A stretch of 12,133 nucleotides of DNA, from NCBI GenBank assembly GCA_947500965.1, contig CANMWW010000022.1, forward strand, positions 1 through 12,133. The letters are read 5' to 3'. Below the pieces are notes generated by a model that was not told where the DNA came from, searched no databases, and was given only the letters and a program-made list of their open reading frames with translations. Origin of the DNA: Alphaproteobacteria bacterium. Its GTDB lineage: Bacteria; Pseudomonadota; Alphaproteobacteria; CACIAM-22H2. This document shows positions 6,040 through 12,133 of this stretch, in pieces (the first letter of the stretch is position 1; every line of letters starts with the position of its first letter). A program made the position numbers and the translations under genes.

Positions 6040-7443
6040 ATGGAGACCGGCCGCAGCCTCCTGTCGCGCCTGCTCGTGCCGAGCGACCGCCTCGACGTGT
6101 CGCCCGCTGGCATGCTGCGGATCGGCGGCCACGAGGCCGGCTCCCTGCTGCGCGACTTCGGCTCGCCGCTGGTGGTCGTCGCGGAGGAGACGCTGCGCGC
6201 CAACTACCGTCGCATCCGCGACGCCTTCGTCGCGAACTGGCCCGCGGCGGTCAACGTGATGTACGCGACGAAGGCCAACAGCACGCTCGCGATACGCGCC
6301 CTGCTGTCGGACGAGGGCGCGGGCGGCGACTGCTTCGGCCTCGGCGAACTTCACGCGACGACGACCGGGGGCACGGATCCCGCGCGCGTCGTGATGAACG
6401 GCAGCAACAAGGGCCGCGAGGAGATCGCCGAGGCGATCCGCCTCGGCATCACGATCAACGTCGACGGCGACGACGAGATCGACATGGCGGGCGAGATCGC
6501 CGCCGCGACCGGCCGCGAGGCGCGGCTCAACCTGCGCCTCAAGCTGATGCCGGAGGGGCTCGACGGCTTCAGCGCCGCCTTCTTCAAGACCGGCGGCACG
6601 ATCCGCGAGGCCGTGCGCCGCCAGAAATGGGGCTTCACGCCCGAGGCCGCGAGCGGTCTCGTGCGGCGGATCCTCGCGCGGCCCGGCCTGCGGCTGCGCG
6701 GCTACAGCGTCCATCTCGGCCGCTTCTCCGCCGATCCCGCGGCGAGCGCGGTCGTGGCGGCGGCGCTCGGCGAGGCCGCCTGCCGCCTGCACCGCGAGAC
6801 CGGCGCCTGGCCCGCGATGCTCGACATCGGCGGCGGCTGGCCGCGGCAGCGCGAGCCCGAATCCCGGGCGCCGGAGCTCAACGCCTTCGCGATCGAGGAA
6901 CATGCCGCCGCCGCCTGCGGGGCGCTGCGCGCGGCCCTCGCCCCGGCGGGCCAGGCGCTTCCCGAGCTCTGGCTCGAGCCGGGGCGCTACATCGTCGGCA
7001 ACGCCTCGGTCCTGCTCGCGACGGTCGGCGCGGTGAAGCGCGACGCGGGCCTGGCCTGGGCGCATGTCGATGCCAGCACCAACGACCTCATGCGCATCGA
7101 GACAAGCCAGTCCTGGTACCATCTCCTGCCGGCGAGCCGCATGGACGACCCGCTCGACGCCGAGCTCGACCTCGTCGGCGGCACCTGCATCCCCTCGGTG
7201 ATCGGCGCGCGGCGCGCCATGCCGGTCCTGCGGCGCGGGGACGTCGTGGCGATCCTCGACGCCGGCATGTACGCGGAGGCGATCTCGAACCAGTTCAACT
7301 CGATCCCGCGGCCGGCGAGCGTGCTCGTCGGGCCGGCCGGCGCGGAGGCCATCAGGCGCCGCGAGACGATTGCGGACGTCTTCGCGACCCACTCCATCCC
7401 CGAGCGGCTGCGACGCGCGGCCGGCATGCGTGCGCGGGCCTAG
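6040..7443 (+). CDS. Fold-type III PLP-dependent decarboxylase, DAP/ornithine decarboxylase superfamily (copy A)
   Basis: Cytoplasmic enzyme of 467 residues expected to decarboxylate an amino acid using PLP. Family landmarks in order: YATKAN with Schiff-base Lys78, CFGLGELHAT at 98-107, NGSNK at 120-124, KWGF at 196-199, GYSVHLG with His225, the phosphate-binding glycine run LDIGGGW at 261-267, EPGR at 313-316, Cys383 (partner-chain active-site Cys), Tyr411, and SIPRPASVLV near the end. Typical LysA has CESGD at the Cys position; here it is CIPSV, so the Glu and Asp lining the distal substrate pocket are gone. The phosphate-contacting Ser of HxGS is Arg (HLGR). Lysine biosynthesis is therefore doubtful; a different amino acid is more likely. 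Start ATG 6040 follows GGGGG; GTG 6025 is an alternative. A paralogue lies at 11304. Confidence 0.88.
   Translation: METGRSLLSRLLVPSDRLDVSPAGMLRIGGHEAGSLLRDFGSPLVVVAEETLRANYRRIRDAFVANWPAAVNVMYATKANSTLAIRALLSDEGAGGDCFGLGELHATTTGGTDPARVVMNGSNKGREEIAEAIRLGITINVDGDDEIDMAGEIAAATGREARLNLRLKLMPEGLDGFSAAFFKTGGTIREAVRRQKWGFTPEAASGLVRRILARPGLRLRGYSVHLGRFSADPAASAVVAAALGEAACRLHRETGAWPAMLDIGGGWPRQREPESRAPELNAFAIEEHAAAACGALRAALAPAGQALPELWLEPGRYIVGNASVLLATVGAVKRDAGLAWAHVDASTNDLMRIETSQSWYHLLPASRMDDPLDAELDLVGGTCIPSVIGARRAMPVLRRGDVVAILDAGMYAEAISNQFNSIPRPASVLVGPAGAEAIRRRETIADVFATHSIPERLRRAAGMRARA
6310..6341 (+). repeat. 32-base exact direct repeat, copy 1 (within decarboxylase A)
   Basis: These 32 bases, encoding DEGAGGDCFG and flanking bases, recur exactly at 11592-11623 in decarboxylase B. 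The match follows from the paralogy of the two genes and GC-biased codon choice; it is the longest exact shared stretch I noticed. Recombination between copies would delete the permease, methyltransferase and binding-protein genes. Confidence 0.8.
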
Positions 7444-7447
7444 CGGC

Positions 7448-8344
7448 ATGGCGGGAACCGGGACAGCCGCGCCGATCGATGCGCGCCACAAGGGGCCGAA
7501 GGGCGCTCCGGGGAGCCTCGCCGCCTACTGGGCGATGATCCTGCCGGTCGTCGTCTTCTACCTGCTGTTCCTGGCGTGGCCCTACCTCGCCCTCCTGGCG
7601 ATGAGCCTCTACAGGTTCAACTCCACGACGCTCTACACGCCGACCTTCACGCTCGAGAACTACATCTCGGTGCTCGGCGACGGCTTCTACATCTCGCTGC
7701 TGGGCAGCACGGTCCTCCTCGGCCTCGGCGTGACGCTCGCCACGCTGCTGCTCGGCTACCCGCTGGCGATGGCGATCGTCCGGGCGCGGCCGCGCATGAA
7801 GGCCTTCCTGCTGATCGTCTCGCTCTCGCCGCTGCTGGTGAACCTCGTGGTGCGGACCTACGCATGGCTCGTGCTGCTGGGCGACAAGGGGATCATCAAC
7901 GCGTGGCTGATGAGCCTCGGCGCCATCGCCGAGCCGCTGCCCATCAACAACAACTTCGTCGCCGTCTCGCTGGGCCTGGTCCACGTGACCCTGCCGCTGA
8001 TGATCATCAGCCTCGTCGGCATCATGGAGCGCATCGACCCCAGCCTGCTGGAGGCCGCAGAGAGCCTCGGCGCCGGGCCGTGGCGGATCCTCTCGCGCGT
8101 CCACTTCCAGCTCTGCCTGCCGGGCGTCGGCACGGGCTCGCTGCTGGTGTTCTGCTCCGCCATCAGCGCCTTCGTGACGCCACGCCTCCTCGGCGGGAAC
8201 AGGTTCTCGACGATCAGCACGGTGATCTACGAGAAGTTCATGTTCTCGCTGAACTGGCCGCTCGGCGCGACGCTCGTGTTCCTGCTGCTCGCCATCAACT
8301 TCGCCGTGATCGCCATCCACGGCCGCCTGTTCAGGGAGCACTGA
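7448..8344 (+). CDS. Pot-type ABC importer permease, first membrane subunit (PotB-like)
   Basis: Inner-membrane channel subunit of the right importer, 298 residues. A polar 25-residue N-terminus precedes a first hydrophobic segment at about 27-52; others lie near 83-112, 118-145, 168-190, 225-245 and 272-291. The EAA loop is LEAAESLGAGPWRILSRVHF at about 201-220, ending in LPGV, as expected for docking to the ATPase. RTYAWLVLLGDKGIIN at 136-151 matches the PotB-branch motif seen in the left copy. ATG 7448 lies four bases after the decarboxylase stop; the in-frame upstream extension to 7370 would overlap the decarboxylase and is not membrane-like. The stop overlaps the next start as TGATG. Confidence 0.94.
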   Translation: MAGTGTAAPIDARHKGPKGAPGSLAAYWAMILPVVVFYLLFLAWPYLALLAMSLYRFNSTTLYTPTFTLENYISVLGDGFYISLLGSTVLLGLGVTLATLLLGYPLAMAIVRARPRMKAFLLIVSLSPLLVNLVVRTYAWLVLLGDKGIINAWLMSLGAIAEPLPINNNFVAVSLGLVHVTLPLMIISLVGIMERIDPSLLEAAESLGAGPWRILSRVHFQLCLPGVGTGSLLVFCSAISAFVTPRLLGGNRFSTISTVIYEKFMFSLNWPLGATLVFLLLAINFAVIAIHGRLFREH

Positions 8345-9135
8345 TGTTCGACCGGGTCGTCAGGCTGGGCGCGCTGCTCACGGTCCTCTTCATCCTCGGG
8401 CCGCTGGTGGTGATCATCGGCGCGTCCTTCACCACCACCCCCTTCGTCGCCTTCCCGCCGCAGGGCTTCACCCTCGACTGGTACCGCCAGCTGATGGGCA
8501 AGCCGGACTTCCTGCGCTCCTTCCTCGACAGCGTCCTGCTCGGCGTCGCGACGACCGCCGGCGCCGCGCTGGTCGGGATCCCGGCGGCGATCGGCCTGCA
8601 GCACTCGGGCGTGCGCGGGCGCGCGGCGCTGCGCAGCTTCGTGCTCGCGCCGCTGACGCTGCCGACCATCGTCACCGGCGTCGCGCTGCTGCAGTTCTAC
8701 TACGCGATCGACCTCGACGCGCCGCTCGCCGGGCTGCTGGCGGGGCACATGCTCGTCACGATCCCCTTCTACGTGCGCACGGTCGGCGCAGCGCTGATCT
8801 CGCTGGACCCGTCCCTGCAGGAGGCGGCCGAGAGCCTGGGCGCCGGCGTGCTCCGCACCCACCTGCGCGTGACGCTGCCGGCCATCGCGCCCTCGATCTT
8901 CGCCGCGACGACCTTCGTGTTCATCACGTCCTTCGACCAGGTGACGATCTCGGTCTTCCTCAGCAGCCCCGACCTGATGCCGCTGCCGATCCGCATCTAC
9001 AACTACATCGAGTTCGCGGTCGACCCGATGGTCGCGGCGATCTCGACCGTGCTGATCCTGCTCTCCTTCGCGATCGTCGCCGTCATGCAGCGCCTGCTCG
9101 GCCTCGACCGCGCCTTCATCGGCGGGGGGAACTGA
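8344..9135 (+). CDS. Pot-type ABC importer permease, second membrane subunit (PotC-like)
   Basis: Inner-membrane channel subunit paired with the preceding permease, 263 residues. Hydrophobic segments lie at about 8-30, 62-85, 97-118, 128-150, 183-206 and 228-250. The PotC-type signature FPPQGFTLDWYRQL at 37-50 follows TM1, and the EAA loop QEAAESLGAGVLRTHLRVTL lies at 159-178 before PAIAPSIF. ATG 8344 shares its A with the TGA of the upstream gene, so translation is coupled. It shares the FPP.G.(S/T)L.W pattern with the partial permease at the left edge, which confirms that each arm encodes a full permease pair. Confidence 0.94.
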   Translation: MFDRVVRLGALLTVLFILGPLVVIIGASFTTTPFVAFPPQGFTLDWYRQLMGKPDFLRSFLDSVLLGVATTAGAALVGIPAAIGLQHSGVRGRAALRSFVLAPLTLPTIVTGVALLQFYYAIDLDAPLAGLLAGHMLVTIPFYVRTVGAALISLDPSLQEAAESLGAGVLRTHLRVTLPAIAPSIFAATTFVFITSFDQVTISVFLSSPDLMPLPIRIYNYIEFAVDPMVAAISTVLILLSFAIVAVMQRLLGLDRAFIGGGN

Positions 9136-9139
9136 GGCC

Positions 9140-10210
9140 ATGGCGCCCGCGCCCGCAGGCCGCGAGCACGTCGCCTACCAGGCCTTCCTGGGCGCCGCGC
9201 GGCGCTTCTGGAGCGAGGCGATGCTGCCGGTGCTCTCCGCCGAGGCGGCCACCGTGCGCGCCGGCAGGCCGGGCCTCGACGAGACGGCGCTCGCGGAGCT
9301 GCTCTCGGCGCGCGGGACCTACGGCTTCTTCTGCTGGCTCGAGCGCCACCTGCAGCGCATGAAGTACTCGGCGCCGCGCGGACTCGTCGCCGCGGCGCAG
9401 CGCGACGCCGACGCGATCCGCGCCTATCTCGACCGGCCGCTGCGCCCCGGCGCCCTGCGCCTCGCGCCCGATATCGTGCCGCCCGGCTGGTACGCGCAGT
9501 GGGACATCCACCAGCAGCCCGGCGGCCTCGTCGGCAGCGACCTCGCGGGCGCCATCTATCGCGCCGCCGCGGGCGGCTCGGGCGGCGTGGTGGCGCGCAA
9601 CGGGCTGCACGAGCGCTTCGCGGCATGGGTCGCGCGGCACATGCCCGGCGGCTGGGACCGGCTCGTCGACCTGGGCTGCGGCTTCGGCAAGAGCACGCTG
9701 CCGCTGGCGCAGGCGCGGCCCGCGGCCGAGGTCGTCGGCGTCGACCTCTCCGCGCCGTGCCTGCGCCTCGCCGCGCAGATCGCCGAGGACCTCGGCCTCG
9801 CGTCGACGCGCTTCGTGCGGGCCGACGCGCTGCGCAGCGGGCTGCCCGCGGCGTGCGCCGACGTCGTGACGTCGACGATGCTGCTGCACGAGATGCCCCC
9901 CGAGGCCATCGCCGCGATGCTGCGCGAGGCCCATCGCCTGCTCAGGCCGGGCGGCCTGTCGATCCACCTCGACTTCCTGCCGCGGGACGACGCGTTCCTC
10001 CGGCTGCTGCATTTCGGCCATGGCCGGCGCAACAACGAGCCCTTCATGGAACCGCTCGCGCGCATGGACCTCGCGGCGGCGCACGAGGCGGCGGGCCTCG
10101 AGGCGATGCGCATCGAGGAATTCGAGGACGAGGACGGCGCGCTCGCGCGCCCCGACGGACGCAAATGGCGGCTGCCATGGGCGGTTATCATCGCGCGCAA
10201 GCCGGGCTAG
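9140..10210 (+). CDS. Class I SAM-dependent methyltransferase with long N-terminal region
   Basis: Cytoplasmic protein of 356 residues. The C-terminal half is a Rossmann methyltransferase: motif I VDLGCGFGKS at 176-185, acidic residue Asp202 after the second strand (VVGVDLS), ADA at 228-230 for adenine contact, MLLHEMP at 247-253 and LLRPGGLS at 267-274. The first 170 residues contain aromatic-rich segments (YGFFCWLERH at 61-70; WYAQWDIHQQPGG at 117-129) that I cannot assign to a named domain and that may form the acceptor pocket. ATG 9140 lies four bases after the permease stop, with GGGGGGA about nine bases upstream. It sits between permease and binding-protein genes, so it probably modifies the imported compound or its decarboxylated product. 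Acceptor (N-, O- or C-) unknown. Confidence 0.85.
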   Translation: MAPAPAGREHVAYQAFLGAARRFWSEAMLPVLSAEAATVRAGRPGLDETALAELLSARGTYGFFCWLERHLQRMKYSAPRGLVAAAQRDADAIRAYLDRPLRPGALRLAPDIVPPGWYAQWDIHQQPGGLVGSDLAGAIYRAAAGGSGGVVARNGLHERFAAWVARHMPGGWDRLVDLGCGFGKSTLPLAQARPAAEVVGVDLSAPCLRLAAQIAEDLGLASTRFVRADALRSGLPAACADVVTSTMLLHEMPPEAIAAMLREAHRLLRPGGLSIHLDFLPRDDAFLRLLHFGHGRRNNEPFMEPLARMDLAAAHEAAGLEAMRIEEFEDEDGALARPDGRKWRLPWAVIIARKPG

Positions 10211-10251
10211 CGTCCTCGCGCGATCCATCCAGACGGAAAACGGGGGAAGAC

Positions 10252-11286
10252 ATGGACAAGACCAGTTTCAACAGGCGCCGCCTGCTCGCCGGCGCGTCCG
10301 CGCTCGGCGTCGCGTCCACGATCGGGGCGCCCGCGATCGGCCAGGGCAGGCCCAGGATCGTCGTTCAGACCTTCGGCGGCCTGTTCGAGAAGACGATCCG
10401 CGAGGCCGTGCTGCCGGAGTTCGAGAAGGCCCACGGCATCGACGTCACGCTCGCCATCGAGGACGACACGACGATCCTGCCGAAGCTGCGCGCGGCGCGC
10501 GGCCGCGCGCCGTTCGACGTCTGCACGATGGACAATAACATCGCCATCCTCGGCGCGGAGATGGGGCTGTGGGCGCCCGACCAGATGGCGCAGATGCCGA
10601 ACGCCGCGGACGTCTACAAGTCGTCGAAGCCGCCGATGACCGCGAACTACGGCAGCACGGTCTACGAGTACGCCTTCGTCTACAACGCGCGGAAGCTGTC
10701 CTCGCCGACGTCGTGGACCGAGCTCTGGCGCGACGACGTCGTCGCCGGCGTGCCGCACATCACGCAGTCCTACGGCCTGACCTTCCTCTACATCGCCGCG
10801 ATCCTGAACGGCGGCAGCGGCAAGAACCTCGACCCTGGCTTCGCGGCGATCAAGCGGCTGAAGAAGTTCCGCGTCTACAAGAACGTCAGCGAGGGGCTCT
10901 CGCTCTTCCAGCAGGGAGAGATCGACGCCGCCCTCTACTACGGCCATCGCGGGCAGCAGATGATCGACATGGGCCTGCCTATCCTCAAGACGCGCCCGAA
11001 GGAAGGGACGTGGGGCCAGCGCACCGGCGCGCAGATCCCGAGGAACACGGCCAACCTCGAGGCCGCGCGCGCCTGGGTCAACACGACGCTCGGCGTGCAG
11101 TACCAGACGGCCTTCGCGCAGAACCTCTACAGCCCGACCAACCGCAAGGTCGACCTGCCGCCGGCGCTCGCCGCCAAGCATGTCTACGGCGAGGCGCATG
11201 TCGATTCGATCCGCGAGGTGCCCTGGGACGAGCTGCTGCCCCAGCGCGACGCGCTGCTCGAGCGCTGGACGCGCGAGATCGGCTGA
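10252..11286 (+). CDS. PotD-like periplasmic solute-binding protein, Tat signal (right operon)
   Basis: Periplasmic receptor for the right importer, 344 residues. The signal peptide has a twin-arginine motif (FNRRRLLAG, Arg8-Arg10), an Ala/Gly-rich hydrophobic stretch and a likely cleavage near residues 28-31 (APAIGQ). The mature chain opens with RIVVQTFGGLFEKTIREAVLP, matching family 1 binding proteins, and has YAFVYNARKL at 140-149 and SWTELW at 154-159, usual in PotD relatives. It is clearly diverged from the left binding protein: the TWGGQWGD segment there reads TFGGLFEK here, so the ligands may differ. ATG 10252 follows GGGGGAAG with a short spacer. The 41-base gap before it is the largest within this operon; I see no promoter there. 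Confidence 0.92.
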   Translation: MDKTSFNRRRLLAGASALGVASTIGAPAIGQGRPRIVVQTFGGLFEKTIREAVLPEFEKAHGIDVTLAIEDDTTILPKLRAARGRAPFDVCTMDNNIAILGAEMGLWAPDQMAQMPNAADVYKSSKPPMTANYGSTVYEYAFVYNARKLSSPTSWTELWRDDVVAGVPHITQSYGLTFLYIAAILNGGSGKNLDPGFAAIKRLKKFRVYKNVSEGLSLFQQGEIDAALYYGHRGQQMIDMGLPILKTRPKEGTWGQRTGAQIPRNTANLEAARAWVNTTLGVQYQTAFAQNLYSPTNRKVDLPPALAAKHVYGEAHVDSIREVPWDELLPQRDALLERWTREIG

Positions 11287-11288
11287 CC

Positions 11289-11296
11289 GGGGAGGA
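11289..11296 (+). promoter_or_regulatory. Strong Shine-Dalgarno of decarboxylase copy B
   Basis: GGGGAGGA, seven bases before ATG 11304. This near-ideal site is the best in the right operon and contrasts with the weak site of copy A, hinting at higher translation of copy B. The strength comparison is by eye only. Confidence 0.65.
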
Positions 11297-11303
11297 CGAC
11301 GCC

Positions 11304-12133
11304 ATGCGCGACCAGGACCAGCCACGCTCGGGATCCGAACTGCTGGCCCTGGTCCGCATGGCGAGCGACCGGCTCGACGTCGGCGGCGACGGCGTGCTGC
11401 GCGTGGCGGGCATCGCGGCCACCGCGCTCGCGCGGGACTTCGGCACGCCGCTGCACGTGGTCGCCGAGGCGACGCTGCGCGACAACTACCGCCGCATCGC
11501 GCGCGCGTTCCGCGACTGCTGGCCCGCGCCCGTCAACGTGATGTACGCGATCAAGTGCAACAACAGCATCGCGATCCGCGCGGTCCTCACCGACGAGGGC
11601 GCGGGCGGCGACTGCTTCGGCCTGGGCGAGCTCCACGCGACGCTCGCCGGCGGCGCCGACCCGTCGCTGCTCGTGATGAATGGCAGCAACAAGAGCGCCG
11701 ACGAGGTCGCCGCGGCGGTCGCGCTCGGCGTCACGGTCAACGTCGATTCGACGGACGAGATCGGCTTCCTGCGCGACGCCGTGCGCCGCACCGGCCGCCG
11801 GGCGACGGCGTGCCTGCGGCTCAAGGTCATGCCGGGCGACCTCGAGGAGAACCTCCTCGACGCCTATCGCACGCCCGAGGGCGCGGCGGAGAACGTGCGG
11901 CGCACCAAGTGGGGCTTCACGCCGGAGGCGGCGATCGGCCTCGTGCGCGAGATGCGCGCGATCGAGGGCGTCGTGCTCGAGGGGCTGAGCGCCCATGTCG
12001 GGCACCTGTCGACGAAGCCAGGCGCCTTCGCCTCGGTCTGCGGCGCCTTCGCGCGCGCGGCGCGGAAGATCGAGGAGGCGACGGGTTTCCGCGCCGCGAG
12101 CCTCGACATCGGCGGCGGCTGGGCGCAGGCGCG
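11304..12133 (+). CDS. Fold-type III PLP-dependent decarboxylase, DAP/ornithine decarboxylase superfamily (copy B), partial
   Basis: Paralogue of the decarboxylase at 6040. The window ends after 276 complete codons, so roughly the last 190 residues, by comparison with copy A, are missing. Landmarks: YAIKCN with Schiff-base Lys84, DCFGLGELHAT, VMNGSNK, NVDSTDEI, KWGFTPEAA, LSAHVGHLS with the PLP-stacking His, and the glycine run LDIGGGW just before the edge. About half of the visible positions match copy A by eye. As in copy A, the Ser of the family HxGS motif is replaced, here by His (HVGH), and the K-A-N of the PLP lysine motif is K-C-N. ATG 11304 lies 17 bases after the binding-protein stop with a strong ribosome site, so it belongs to the same operon. 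The cross-subunit Cys region is not visible. Substrate unknown. Confidence 0.87.
   Translation, partial: MRDQDQPRSGSELLALVRMASDRLDVGGDGVLRVAGIAATALARDFGTPLHVVAEATLRDNYRRIARAFRDCWPAPVNVMYAIKCNNSIAIRAVLTDEGAGGDCFGLGELHATLAGGADPSLLVMNGSNKSADEVAAAVALGVTVNVDSTDEIGFLRDAVRRTGRRATACLRLKVMPGDLEENLLDAYRTPEGAAENVRRTKWGFTPEAAIGLVREMRAIEGVVLEGLSAHVGHLSTKPGAFASVCGAFARAARKIEEATGFRAASLDIGGGWAQA
11592..11623 (+). repeat. 32-base exact direct repeat, copy 2 (within decarboxylase B)
   Basis: Exact partner of 6310-6341, same orientation, about 5.3 kb apart, in the equivalent coding position of the paralogous decarboxylase. Confidence 0.8.

Noticed and set aside
5266..7443. 725-codon open frame suggesting an N-terminal fusion to decarboxylase A
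   Set aside because: The added 5' part runs through the right ATPase in another frame and is Arg/Ala-rich low complexity; the ATPase motifs in the proper frame are intact, so the fusion is not real.
5899..7491. Long open frame (530 codons) on the minus strand opposite decarboxylase A
   Set aside because: It is antisense to a gene with clear PLP-enzyme motifs; the translation is Arg/Ala/Gly/His-rich without recognisable motifs, as expected from GC-rich third positions.
7352..9141. Two long minus-strand open frames (7352-8341 and 8227-9141) opposite the permeases
   Set aside because: Their products are highly charged repeats of Asp/Glu/His/Arg, the usual antisense shadow of hydrophobic membrane proteins.
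9499..11286. Open frame extending the right binding protein upstream by about 250 codons
   Set aside because: It overlaps the methyltransferase in a different frame, would bury the Tat signal peptide internally, and the ATG at 10252 has its own ribosome site.

Overview
The window is a GC-rich stretch, well above 65% GC by eye, with strong G/C preference at third codon positions. It looks proteobacterial, most likely alphaproteobacterial and less likely betaproteobacterial, but no taxonomic marker gene is present. It carries parts of two complete spermidine/putrescine-type (Pot-like) ABC importers, arranged divergently around one 261-bp intergenic region (4691-4951). The genes are packed tightly, mostly with 1-4 bp overlaps or gaps of a few bases. 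There are no RNA genes, insertion sequences or CRISPR arrays.

Left arm (minus strand, read from 4690 down to 1): a Tat-signal substrate-binding protein, then a 450-aa glutamine-amidotransferase-like (BPL_N type) protein with an apparent Cys-His-Glu triad, then the ABC ATPase, a PotB-type permease and a PotC-type permease that runs off the left edge. The last four genes overlap by ATGA or GTGA, so this is one translationally coupled operon. A TTGACG-18-TATCGT promoter candidate sits upstream of the binding protein.

Right arm (plus strand, 4952 to the right edge): ABC ATPase, a fold-type III PLP decarboxylase of the diaminopimelate/ornithine decarboxylase superfamily, PotB-type permease, PotC-type permease, a SAM-dependent methyltransferase with a long unassigned N-terminal region, a Tat-signal binding protein, and a second paralogous decarboxylase cut by the right edge. 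Import, decarboxylation and methylation of an amino-acid or polyamine-like compound would fit this layout. The two decarboxylases lack side chains typical of true diaminopimelate decarboxylase, so their substrate is probably not meso-diaminopimelate.

The most unusual aspects are the paired decarboxylases within one transporter operon, the methyltransferase between permease and binding-protein genes, the amidotransferase-like protein in the opposing importer operon, and a perfect 8-bp-arm inverted repeat in the divergent intergenic region that could be a shared operator. The substrate of either importer cannot be read from the sequence.
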